From positions 9,548,001-9,612,000 of the forward strand of contig JBHGNT010000016.1 of the NCBI GenBank assembly GCA_043228905.1: DNA of 64,000 bases, read 5' to 3'. The notes below the pieces were generated by a model. It did not search any database and had not been told where the DNA came from. It saw only the letters and a program-made list of their open reading frames with translations. The translations under genes were made by a program, and so were the position numbers. Positions 55,854 through 64,000 of the stretch are shown here, one piece after another; the stretch's first letter is position 1, and each line of letters opens with the position of its first letter. Origin of the DNA: Azolla caroliniana (Eukaryota; Polypodiophyta).

Positions 55854-56316
55854 CAAGGCGTAATCGCAGATGGTGCGATGACAAGAAGCCGAGAAAGCAA
55901 GATAGATGTGACGTTGTTGTGAAAAGAAATTTATTTGTAAAACACCAGTTACAATATTTATTTGCCAAAAGTTACTTGGCAACCTTGAACTCACAACCTC
56001 TGTTTGAGAAGAAACATTTGAGGTAGACCAGTTCAACTTCTTTGATTCATAGTTATTTACATCTCTTTCTCTTTCTCTTTATACATAGCAAATTTATATT
56101 ACAAAATTTGATTACCAAAATCAAAATAAGTGTTTTTGAGAGTATTTGAACTCACAACCTTTTGTTTGCAAAGGATCGTTTGTGATAAACCACGACAACT
56201 TCTTCCATTCCTTCTATTTCTTTTCTTTTCTTCAAATTTTATCTTTGTTTATGCAAGCCACCATCTTCTTTGGCGAGCTTTGCGAGCTTTCTCACTCGCT
56301 TTTTCTTCCTCCTTCC
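55854..56316 (-). repeat. Ty3-U 5' LTR (limits approximate)
   Basis: Homologous to 50314-50788. On the minus strand it holds two tRNA-like modules in tandem (about 55978-56038 and 56138-56202), each with a B-box-like GGTTGTGAGTTCAA and an A-box-like TGGTYTAYC stretch. The region 55714-55853 is the leader before gag. Confidence 0.75.
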
Positions 56317-56430
56317 TTCTCTTCCTCTTTTTCACCTTCCTCTTTCTCCCCTTCCTTTCTCCCCTCTACCCCCCTATTCAGCCATGATGGGAGTGGCTTT
56401 TGTAGTTGTACATTTGAGAAATTACAAAAG

Positions 56431-57183
56431 TGACCCTTATTTAATTTCGACTCCCTTTTTTGACATAATTACATTTGTGTCCCGAGTTACATTAATCCTT
56501 CTTAAGCTTGTATCTTGGGCTTCTGAACTCCAATTCACGAACCAAAAATTCCTACAACAATTTGTTCGGAATAATGCTCCTCTTGCATTCGAACATACAC
56601 CTCCAGCTCGTCGACCTTTTCCTTTTCCTCCTCCTCTACCTATTGTTGTAATTGCCAACCTGCCTACTGGTCCCAAGATTACTTGCTTTTGGTTATCGAA
56701 AGCCGGCTCGCCGGGACGCAGTGCTAGATACGAATGTCATGATAATGCATCTGCCTTCCCTTGTTGCTTCCCCGGATGATATACAATTTTGAAGTCGAAA
56801 CGAGTGAGGAATTGGGCCCACCGAGCTTGACATTGATTTAACACACGAGCATTTTGAAAGTAGGCAAGGTTTTTGTGATCACTGAATACGATGACTTGAT
56901 GAGAAGACCCCTCTAGAAAAGGCCTCCATTGCGTAAAAGAGTCCACTATTGCTAATAGCTCCTTATCATGAATTTCATAGTTGATTTCCGGAGCGTCAAA
57001 CTTGCATGAATGGAAAGCCACAGGATGTAGCTTTTCATCATCGCCTTTTTGAGACAGAATGCTACCCAAGGAGAAATCTGACGCGTCTGCTTCAATGATG
57101 AATGGTTTTTCTGGATCAACATGAGCTAAAATAGGAGCTGATGTAAATGCCTTCTTAAGACTCTCAAATGCAATGTCCACTTC
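56431..57183 (-). pseudogene. Ty3-V reverse transcriptase end, RNase H and a little beyond
   Basis: From 57180 the reading is FESLKKAFTSAPILAHVDPEKP, then IIEADASDFSLGSILSQKG, NYEIHDKELLAIVDSFTQWRP and YHPGKQQGKADALSRR. The sequence after ALSRRPGE stays open to about 56437 as an unassigned extension, presumably the start of integrase. The upstream junction near 57183 joins directly to the protease C-terminus. Confidence 0.85.
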
Positions 57184-57641
57184 TTATGAGTAGATTCTCG
57201 TGTTTGTCGACACCGTATTTCTCTTGTTCTCCAATCTTTGGCTAGGTTATGTAATTTGAACCATGGTAATCCCAAAACAATGGGATGTTCTGGGATACTA
57301 ATTATATTAAATGATACTACACACGCTAAGTGATCTAACGGGTTCTGACTCTTCTATATTATTCCTGGAACCAATGGGGCGACCATCAATGACTACTACA
57401 GAGGCTGGACATGGGAGTTTCTTTAGGGATATCTAATGAGCTTGGGAAAAATTCCTATCCATGAAGCAAGTGTTGGCTCTTGAATCTAAGAGTGCTAAGA
57501 CATGTACTGGAGGAGTACTTTTAGTACTAACCATTACTTCAGCTAAGAACACATTGCTAACTTACTTAGAGGAAATGGAACCATTAATGGGGTGCACAGA
57601 TCTAGGGCTGTCCAACCAAACGACTCCTATTTTGGTTGGAC
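57184..57641 (-). pseudogene. Ty3-V protease
   Basis: Minus-strand reading gives LLDSRANTCFMDRNF at about 57455-57500, with the active-site glycine replaced by arginine, and LPCPASVVVIDGRPIGS downstream (after it on the minus strand). Stops interrupt it. The domain ends near 57184 at the deletion. Confidence 0.7.
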
Positions 57642-58783
57642 TTAGTCGTTTAACTCTTCTTCTAGTTGACTAAGGATTTCAAATTTGTTTGATAGATTTG
57701 GGCTATTAGGACTATTAGACACACCTAGAGGAATAGACTCGGGTTTAGTACTATTAGTACTAGCGGTTATTTGATTTACTTGCCTTTTGGCCCGATGGGG
57801 GCAGTTCACTGCAATATGCCCCGGTCCACCGCAATAAAGACATAATCGATTTTCCCTGCGTCGCTGCTTTTCTTCTTCCGATAGTGGTCCGCGGCAACGT
57901 GTGGTGTCGATTTCCATTGGAGTCGGAGTATTTGTTGGAAACCTATTGAATGACTCCCTTGGGAAAGGCTTTGGTACGATTGAAGCATAGGTGGGTTCTA
58001 ATCTTGTCCGTGGTATTTGGAACTAACGTTTCGAACATTGTTCGAAGAGGCGATTATTTCATTGCACCGTAGGACTGATTGCTTCTATCAATTACTTTGG
58101 CTCCTCGGGGAAAGTTAAGAGTAAATCTTTAACATCATTACATAGGCCAAAATGAAATTGCTCCATTAGTGCCTAGTCATCCTAGGGAATGTCAATGGTG
58201 AGAAGATGAAAATCCACAGCATAAGCCGAGGCCGGCCGCTCACCTTGGCACAATCTTAGGATTTTGTTGATTGTTGTTCTAACATTGTCGGTATCTCTAG
58301 AACAAGCTTTAAACTCGGTAATAACCTCTTTGAAATTATTTAACAAGGGAGAGTTTTTTCTAACAAGGGGGCGAACCATGCCAAAGCCGTGCCACTAAGT
58401 AGAGCGCCTAGTAGTCCCACTCGTGATGCATCGGTGGGATATCGAGAAGGATGCATTTGAATGACTAATCGTACAGGATTAAGGAATCCTCTAAACTGCA
58501 ATAATGTTCCATCGAATTTCATGGGAAGGCCAATCTTGGGTTCTTTATGAATCCCTTGCGTACTGGGTCCTTGTTGTTGCATCGCTACTAAGGTTACTTC
58601 GAGTTGTTGCACGCGTACCACTAGTTCCCCATGTTGTTGTTGCATCTACTGCTTTTCTAAGGAGATTTGTTGAAGATCCCCCAACAACTGTTGATTTTCT
58701 TGTTCCAAAGCAAGGAACTTCTCTTTCAAGCATTGTAGTTCTGAGAAAATGGATTGATATTCTTGAGTGCTAACAGTGGCCAT
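57642..58783 (-). pseudogene. Ty3-V gag
   Basis: ATG at 58783 opens a coiled-coil-like N-terminus (MATVSTQEYQSIFSEL, LKEKFLALEQENQQLLGDL). A stop near 58650 follows, then capsid (MKFDGTLLQFRGFLNPVRLV, LLSGTALAWFAPLLEK), frame breaks, and the zinc knuckle CLYCGGPGHIAVNC (about 57805-57846). Confidence 0.83.
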
Positions 58784-59344
58784 AGTACGAGAGAAAAGAG
58801 GAATAAGAGATTAGTATGAAGGAAGGGAGAAGTAAGAAGATAAAGGAAGAGAAGGAAGGAGAGAAAGATCGGTTCAAACTGTCAGGAGAAGTACTAAGAC
58901 AGACAAGTACTGTCAGGAATAGTACTAAAATAGAGAAGGAATTAGTATTAAAAGATGAGGATTAGTACTAAGGGAGGTGTAGAACTCTCGAGAGAAGGAG
59001 AGAGAGAGAGTGAGTGAGAGAGAGAGAGAGAGAGAGAGAGAATAAGGATAACAAAAGATATATATTATGTTAAGGGAATATACAATAGTAGCCAGGAGGC
59101 TTAAGACTGGTGTTGAACCGATTTGGTTCGAAATAATGCTTTGTGCCTCCTTTTATAGTGTTCTCGGGAGTACTCCTGAAGTTTCTAGAATGTTCTAGAG
59201 AAATCTGGAATATACATCAATTTTCTATAGTAAAACCTAAATGAAAATAATATTTTTTGTATTACAACATATAGTCTAATGGTCAAGAACTTGAGTCATG
59301 TAAAATAAGGTTATGAGTTCGAGTCTTGCCATATCATGAGACTT
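58784..59344. other. Spacer with GA microsatellite and a tRNA-like sequence
   Basis: No gene is seen. It holds a repeated AGTACTGTCAGGAATAGTACTA-like stretch (about 58890-58930; quoted loosely), a GA microsatellite (about 58990-59042) and a tRNA-like stretch at 59268-59335. It would be the leader or LTR of Ty3-V, but no matching second LTR lies in the window. Confidence 0.5.
59268..59335 (+). other. tRNA-like sequence with A- and B-box similarity
   Basis: TAGTCTAATGGTCAAG resembles a tRNA A box with D-loop, and GGTTATGAGTTCGAGTC resembles the T-arm B box, at about the right spacing. The cloverleaf stems do not pair well, so it is not a functional tRNA gene. It could be a SINE head or a relic; the related B-box stretch in the Ty3-U LTRs suggests a common source. 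Confidence 0.4.
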
Positions 59345-60581
59345 GTATTTTTGCGTCTTTAGAATCCAGAAGGCCCCCGAGTTTGGTCTTCACCGTCTGC
59401 ATTCGATCTTCCATCTTCTTCACCTTTCCCTCAACTTCGTCTGCTCATTGGTTGGCCCATTCGACCTCCTTCTCCGTTTCCTGGATTTGATCCCATAATT
59501 GTTTATTAGGGATGTGTGGGATCCCAACAAAATCACAATTTTGCATATGTTCTTCTGCTTCCTTCAACTTCTCTTCAACTTGTCAGAGTCGGTCTGATAG
59601 TTTGTCATTACTCTACTTCATTGTTGACCACTCCATATGCATCTGGTTGGCTGCCTTCGTCGCCCTTTAACAAGATTCATCCATTTCCTTTGCCGCTCAT
59701 TCATTCTGGTGAATTCCTAATGTATATCGACGAGAGCAGTGTTAAGAGGAGGTATTTGAATCGACGTAGCTTTATTTTTGTTGTCATAGTGTCGACCGAT
59801 TCGTTGAAGTTCTCTCTCTTCTTCAGGCGCAATATCTCTAAGAATGGCCTTCTAAACCATCTCCTAAACTTTATGCTCCTGGGCCAGTAAGTGGGATGCG
59901 AATTGTAAACTTTTAGTGAGCCAATCCACCAGCTCGTAAGATGTGCCAAACTATTGGAGGGCCGCAAACGCATGGGCCACTGGTGAAATCTCTAGCAAGC
60001 CGAGGACATCATTCGATGACATTGTTGATGCAATCCCCTTCTCCATTGTTCCGCTCTAGGCCGGTTCGATTGGTTCCACAATCAGTTGTTGTTCTGTCGG
60101 TTGTTGTTGCTGTTGTTGCTTAGTCGACGATTGTTGTTCGACTCTACTTTTTTTCTTTGGTTGTTGGTCTTCATGATGCGGTTGTTCTGTGGACACTCAT
60201 TCTGAGGTGAATGGTTGACTCTTCTCCTTCCGTCTGGTTTACTTCGGTTATGGCCGAGTAGCTTTCTATTGTCTTTCAGGTTCGGGTGCCGGTGTCGGCT
60301 CTGGTTGGGACTGTTGATTGGGTTCCGGTTCTGGTTCTGACTGTTGCTGGGTGTCGGGTCTCGTTTCTTAGGACGAGTCCGGTTCTTGTTGGTTGTCAGG
60401 TTCGGTTGCTATCGTTGGATCTAGTTCTTGCCAGACGTCGTGTGGTACCATTCGCCGTACCGATTCCTTCGGCCTTGCCTTGCCTATGATGACTGCCCCT
60501 TGTCCTTCGTCGAGGTCTTAAGTCATGGATCTACTACTGGTGTAGGGCATAACACTACCAGCCATCGTGTAAAGATTGGCT
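59345..60581 (-). pseudogene. ORF-X copy 2, decayed C-terminal extension
   Basis: Downstream of the intact N-terminal frame, another minus-strand frame (about 60060-60526) can be read with few stops. It gives a linker rich in Pro, Glu and Gln (QQQSEPEPEPNQQSQPEP, a run of seven Q). After that come helical, charged segments with coiled-coil character (EEKLKEAEEHM, ADEVEGKVKKMEDRMQTVKTK, about 59370-59590), in shifted frames. This suggests ORF-X originally encoded a protein of roughly 450-550 residues: conserved N-terminal domain, disordered linker and a coiled-coil end. At least four stops and two frame changes lie in it. Confidence 0.5.
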
Positions 60582-61037
60582 TCATGGCTTTCCCATTCTG
60601 CACCTCGTGTAGCTGTTCTTGAAGCACGACAATAGTAATGTATATAACCAATCAATTTTCTCTGCTTCATATGTGGCAATTATGAACCCAACACTTTGTT
60701 TCGGCATGCAGTATGACCACGGGCTTACACAAACCACTTCCAACAGAAAATTTGCCACATCATGGAAGAAGACATCTAGAACTCCTTTGGCTGAGGGAGA
60801 GTACTCTCTAAAGTATGATTCAAGGATGTTTGCTTCCAAGGTATCCATCATATCATAGCCTTGTTTCTTGAAGTTCAAGAAACGACACACATGTTTTTTC
60901 GTGATTTTGTCGACATCGATTTCTTTCATTATTTCCTCTACCTGTGGATGAGGCTCTAAATCCTCGGTCCGAAGGTATCCTTCCAAGCCATTAGTCTTCA
61001 ACCAGCGACGAACATGCTCAGATATTTGCATCGGCAT
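60582..61037 (-). CDS. ORF-X, extra gene of Ty3 family T (copy 2), N-terminal domain
   Basis: 151 codons from ATG 61037 (MPMQISEHVRRWLKTNGLEGY). Homologous to 46000-46524: after the first about 20 residues, shared patterns are PHP-x-V-x-E-I, VDKIT, LESYFREYSPSAK, VANFLLEV and S-x-x-MPKQ, then ATYEAEKIDW. The charged helices and lack of transmembrane segments suggest a soluble protein. It is downstream of integrase by about 507 bp, against 379 bp in copy 1. The last about 17 residues before the stop probably come from a frameshift, because the Pro/Glu/Gln-rich continuation is in another frame. No known family recognised. Candidate roles (chromatin targeting, silencing suppression, particle assembly) are speculation. 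Confidence 0.68.
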   Translation of the reverse strand: MPMQISEHVRRWLKTNGLEGYLRTEDLEPHPQVEEIMKEIDVDKITKKHVCRFLNFKKQGYDMMDTLEANILESYFREYSPSAKGVLDVFFHDVANFLLEVVCVSPWSYCMPKQSVGFIIATYEAEKIDWLYTLLLSCFKNSYTRCRMGKP

Positions 61038-61544
61038 GTTCTCTTCCTAGTTTACACCATCGTCCGCGATGTCGCTGTTGTTTGTGCTTGATGAAGAGAG
61101 TCAGATTGGCCACTAGTTGTTCGTTTGAACTTCTTTGCTATGCTCGATGTTCCCCTGTTTGTGTGTGTTCTTCGCTTTATTTGGCTGTGTGTCTACATAT
61201 TAGGAATTGACAATGCTTTTCTGTGATAGAAACAGGAGGGGAAAAAGTTTTTCTATTCAAGAGGTCCATCACTCGATATGAAACGTTAGGAAAATAGAAT
61301 CTGTTATTAATCTCTATTTAATGGCCACCACTTGCAATAAGTACTAAAGCATAGGCATGTATGTCCATATATAGTCTGAAAAGGACAGTGCCAAGAAGTA
61401 ATGATTCCAAGATAATTTTTCTATAATGATGCCAAGATTTTAATTTTGGTTTTTTGTTTCTATTTTGTGTTTTAATGCCAATGAATAATAATACTAATAA
61501 TATATATATTTTACAATTATGGCCCGTTGTACTTGTGAGGGTCT
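61038..61544 (-). other. Spacer between integrase and ORF-X (Ty3-T')
   Basis: AT-rich with no long frame, and no obvious LTR ends or polypurine tract on the minus strand. It differs in sequence from the corresponding 379-bp spacer of copy 1, while ORF-X itself is conserved, which argues that ORF-X was under selection. Confidence 0.45.
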
Positions 61545-62980
61545 ACCAACCATCACCAAGTAGTCGGTCGATTGTTGGGTCCTTCGCCTAGTTCGAATGG
61601 ATTAGTTGGGGTTGGTCCCCGATACGGCTTGAGTCGGAACCCATTGACCTAGTTAGGTAAAACTTGATCGGCTAATGTGCCGACCTTATATGTGACATTA
61701 TGGCTATTGATGATCCAATAAGGGATGGTTCACCAAAATCGCAGTTTGCTTGCCATAGACCCCATTTTTGTCTGAAAGACTAAGACTTCTTTGCCGATGT
61801 CAAAAAGTTTTTCCTTACCCCTTCTGTGTTGATCGACAAAAGATTTCGTCTTCCTTTGTTTCTGCTCCAAATGCCACATGGTCTCTGGTCGACTTTCCTC
61901 CAGTGTTAGCAATTGTTCCTTCTAAATTCGTTCTGACTGTTCTTCATCCAATGGCTCTATTACTTGAACTCTTAAACTTGGAATTTGAAATTCAATAGGC
62001 ATGACTGCCTCTAAGCCGAATGCCATCCTAAATGGAGTTGATCAAATCATTGTCTTGTATGTCATTCGATAGGCCCATAAAGCATTGTGTAACTTCTGAT
62101 CCCAATCGTTTCGATTCTCATTTATGATCTTCTTCAGAATAGTTTGGATAGTCTTGTTTGTCAATTCCACCAACCCATTAGCTTGTGGGTAATATGGTGT
62201 ATTTCTTTTATGCACTACTGCATAATAGTTTGATAATTCATAGATGACATTATTAACAAACTGAGTACCTTGATCGCTGACTAATTCCATTGGACAACCG
62301 AATCTGCACCATATGCATTCATAGAGAAATTTGGCCGTTGAAGCCATTGTATTATACCAAAGAGCTTTGGCTGTGACCCATTTCGTATAGTAGTCAGTGG
62401 CGACTATGACATATCGGTTATCGGTTCTTGCCGCTGCTGGTTTAAATGGCTCGACACAATTGAGACCCCAGTTTTGAAAAGGTTTGAGCGGGAGCACTGG
62501 TTGATGAGGCATCAAATCCTTTTCATTAGGTTGCCTTATTCGTTGACATAAATCAGATTGCTGACAATATTCCACTACGTCTTCCATAGTAGCCGGCCAC
62601 CATAATCCGCTCTTCCAGATTTTCCGAGTTGTCGTTTCTCCTGCATAATGACCTTCTGGCAATACCGCAATGTGCTTCTCATAGAATGATTTCTTTTTTG
62701 AATAGCTGAATCGCCCTCCTCCAAATTCTATCTGCTCCTTTATGTTACAAAGTTTCCTTGCGCAAGCAAAAGTTCCAACTCCGAGCCACTAGCCGTTTCC
62801 GTTCATCAGGTGACATGCCTTTCGGTGGTAATCCTGTACTAAGGAATGTTGTCATCTCTGTAATCAATAAGTTGGTTGTTTCCTCATCGACCTCTGTTGA
62901 ATTCTCAGCCTCGACTCGAAACAGTTGCGCATTTAGAAAGCCATCACAGACACCTATACCTGGCTCCCCCGAATTCAATC
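61545..62980 (-). pseudogene. Ty3-T' integrase and RNase H-integrase linker
   Basis: 62745-62980 is a linker (VDEETTNLLITEMTTFLS). Integrase zinc-binding and core at 62042-62662: WWPATMEDVVEYCQQSDLCQR, YVIVATDYYTKWVTAKAL, ELVSDQGTQFVNNVIYEL and YYPQANGLVELTNKTIQTIL. After a stop come STPFRMAFGLEAVMP, KQRKTKSFVDQHRRGKE, then VNGFRLKPYRGPTPTNPF. The core acids are present; stops near 62040 and 61920 and the one at 61730 break it. Confidence 0.86.
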
Positions 62981-63067
62981 AACTTAAATAATCGGCTATT
63001 ACATCTTATACTCCTGGTCGATGGATAACGTTGAATCCAAATTCTTGTAATAATAGTGTCCATCTTG

Positions 63068-63623
63068 TTAGCTTGCACTAAATATTGTAGAGCAGGTCAT
63101 CATAGTCTTGGTCCAGGATTGTTTTGACACTAAATATAGTAGAGCAGAATGGTCAACATGGAAAGTAAATTTCTGACCCAATAAATAATGCTTGTTCAAC
63201 TTGTTCACATTGTAGATAATGCCAAGAGCCTCCCTTTCGGTTGTTGAATAATTCCGTTTTGCAGTCGAGAACTTTCTGGCTCGCATAATACATTACTCTA
63301 TACCAGTTTGGCTTCGACATGTGCATTAAGGCATCCGTTATCGTGGTCGCATTTAGTTTTCAATAGTACACAGATACCCTGATCTTGCCATTCTTTTTGG
63401 GTACTACAACAATTATCGGGTTGAGCCAAGTAGCCTTCTTGACCGGTCGGATATAACCAACTCGTAGTAGCTTGTCAAATTCCTCTTTTACTTTGACCGC
63501 ATAGTTCGGATTTAGGCAATACCATCGTTGGTGCACCGGCTTCGTATCTTTGTGTAGGTTAATCTGATGCAGATAGAAGGATGGATCTAATCCCTTCATA
63601 TCTTCGAATGACCACACAAACAC
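63068..63623 (-). pseudogene. Ty3-T' reverse transcriptase/RNase H with internal deletion
   Basis: 63360-63623 is the reverse transcriptase N-terminus (LDPSFYLHQINLHKDTKPVH, VKEEFDKLLRVGYIRPVKK, PIIVVVPKKNGKIRV). It jumps near 63330 from KLNATTITDA straight into LMHMSKPNWYRVMYY of RNase H, skipping the palm, its FLDD motif and the connection. RNase H ends at 63068-63286 (YSTTEREALGIIYNVNKL, KFTFHVDHSALLYLV). Confidence 0.85.
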
Positions 63624-63635
63624 ATCTTTGTATTG

Positions 63636-63872
63636 TCATAGTAATTCTGTGATCTTTGTCTTTTCAGCCTTCATCTCTTTTCCTATTAGCACCGTTCGCT
63701 CCTCTGTATCCTTGTCGGCCAAATTTAATTCTTCTAATGCAGCAACCTGTACACATTGTGTGACGTGCATTTTTCTCTCCATGGCCTCTTGTTGCAGCCA
63801 TAACTCCTTGAGAGTTTTGTCATCAATTTGAATATCTATCTCTTTTTCATCATCCTCGATGTATGCTGACAT
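63636..63872 (-). pseudogene. Ty3-T' linker before reverse transcriptase
   Basis: 78 codons, very acidic and helical (MSAYIEDDEKEIDIQIDDKT, ALEELNLADKDTEER). It corresponds to 31243-31500 of copy 1. The part beyond 63873 is the tail of the protease/linker region with stops. Confidence 0.6.
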
Positions 63873-64000
63873 TATTTTGACGATGTCAATTTCAAACAGG
63901 GGAATAATCTTCAGATTGTCTTCGAAATACTACTTCCAACCCTTCCATCATATTGACTGCTTCAGCATATAAAAGCACACATTGTCATGATGTTGCGGCC

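Larger units (their letters stand above)
50314..56430 (-). mobile_element. Ty3-U, decayed, lacking integrase
   Basis: LTR-like repeats at 50314-50788 and 55854-56316 enclose gag (54573-55713), a protease-containing frame (53619-54419), reverse transcriptase (about 51441-52817) and RNase H (50985-51380), all minus strand. Beyond RNase H there is no integrase: about 190 bp and a telomere-like repeat separate RNase H from the LTR. The left LTR is cut by Copia-E. LTR limits are approximate because the homology fades at the outer side. A 295-bp palindromic element sits in the reverse transcriptase gene. Confidence 0.8.
56431..58783 (-). mobile_element. Ty3-V, internally deleted fragment
   Basis: Minus-strand gag, protease and the C-terminal reverse transcriptase/RNase H, with the palm (catalytic FLDD) missing by a deletion near 57183. 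No LTR pair was identified. Type of protein: LLDS-ANTCFMD protease and IVYHPGKQQGKADALSRRPG RNase H end, a Ty3 group distinct from the other elements here. Confidence 0.78.
59345..63999 (-). mobile_element. Ty3 family T, copy 2 (T'), decayed, continuing past the window end
   Basis: Minus-strand order from the right: a pol linker (63636-63872), reverse transcriptase start (63360-63623), RNase H (63068-63286), integrase (about 61545-62980), ORF-X (60582-61037) and its decayed C-terminal part (to about 59345). The reverse transcriptase palm is missing by a deletion near 63330. Close to copy 1 (T) throughout. Gag would lie beyond 64000. Confidence 0.78.

Noticed and set aside
59268-59335. Functional tRNA gene
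   Set aside because: A- and B-box similarity exists but acceptor and anticodon stems do not pair convincingly.

Overview
The window is nuclear DNA from a land plant. The plant calls rest on plant-type LTR retrotransposons primed by initiator tRNA-Met (TGGTATCAGAGC sites), a short run of plant telomeric CCCTAAA units and one GT14/BC10-like Golgi glycosyltransferase gene. Long nested Copia and Ty3 elements would suit a large genome such as a fern, lycophyte or gymnosperm, but the species cannot be named from the sequence.

Layout. 1-3.6 kb: AT-rich intergenic DNA with a possible retroposed poly(A) sequence. 3.9-5.4 kb: the only clear host gene, an intronless GT14 glycosyltransferase with a 36-residue serine run. 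6.47-7.28 kb: a non-autonomous hAT-like element. 7.85-29.35 kb: a decayed Ty3 chromovirus split by three intrusions. These are a segment of about 5.6 kb carrying an intact 926-codon transposase-like gene and a striking array of eight palindromes, Copia-A (14834-20507, TSD AATTT) and Copia-B (minus strand, 22654-27720, TSD CTATT). 29.36-46.53 kb: a second Ty3 family (here T), split by Copia-C (minus, 32085-43431), whose own LTR is split by Copia-D (minus, 32285-37759, TSD AGTAC). Copia-D has an unbroken 1337-codon polyprotein and nearly identical LTRs. 46.54-50.31 kb: truncated Copia-E. 50.31-56.4 kb: Ty3-U (minus) with a 295-bp palindromic LTR-derived insertion. 56.4-58.8 kb: Ty3-V (minus). 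59.3-64 kb: Ty3-T' (minus), a relative of T.

The least expected items are four. (1) Eight 25-bp palindromes lie at an exact 51-bp period directly beside a TATA box. (2) Two separate copies of Ty3 family T carry a homologous extra gene (called ORF-X here) downstream of integrase. (3) A fold-back element was built from two inverted heads of a chromovirus LTR, with its own 5-bp target duplication. (4) A charged tail follows RNase H in two Copia copies and reads through the polypurine tract into the LTR.

Insertion order follows from the nesting: the Ty3 elements are oldest, then Copia-A, -B and -C, and Copia-D is the most recent. Family names, product roles and boundaries marked approximate are judgements from motifs read by eye; no database search was possible.
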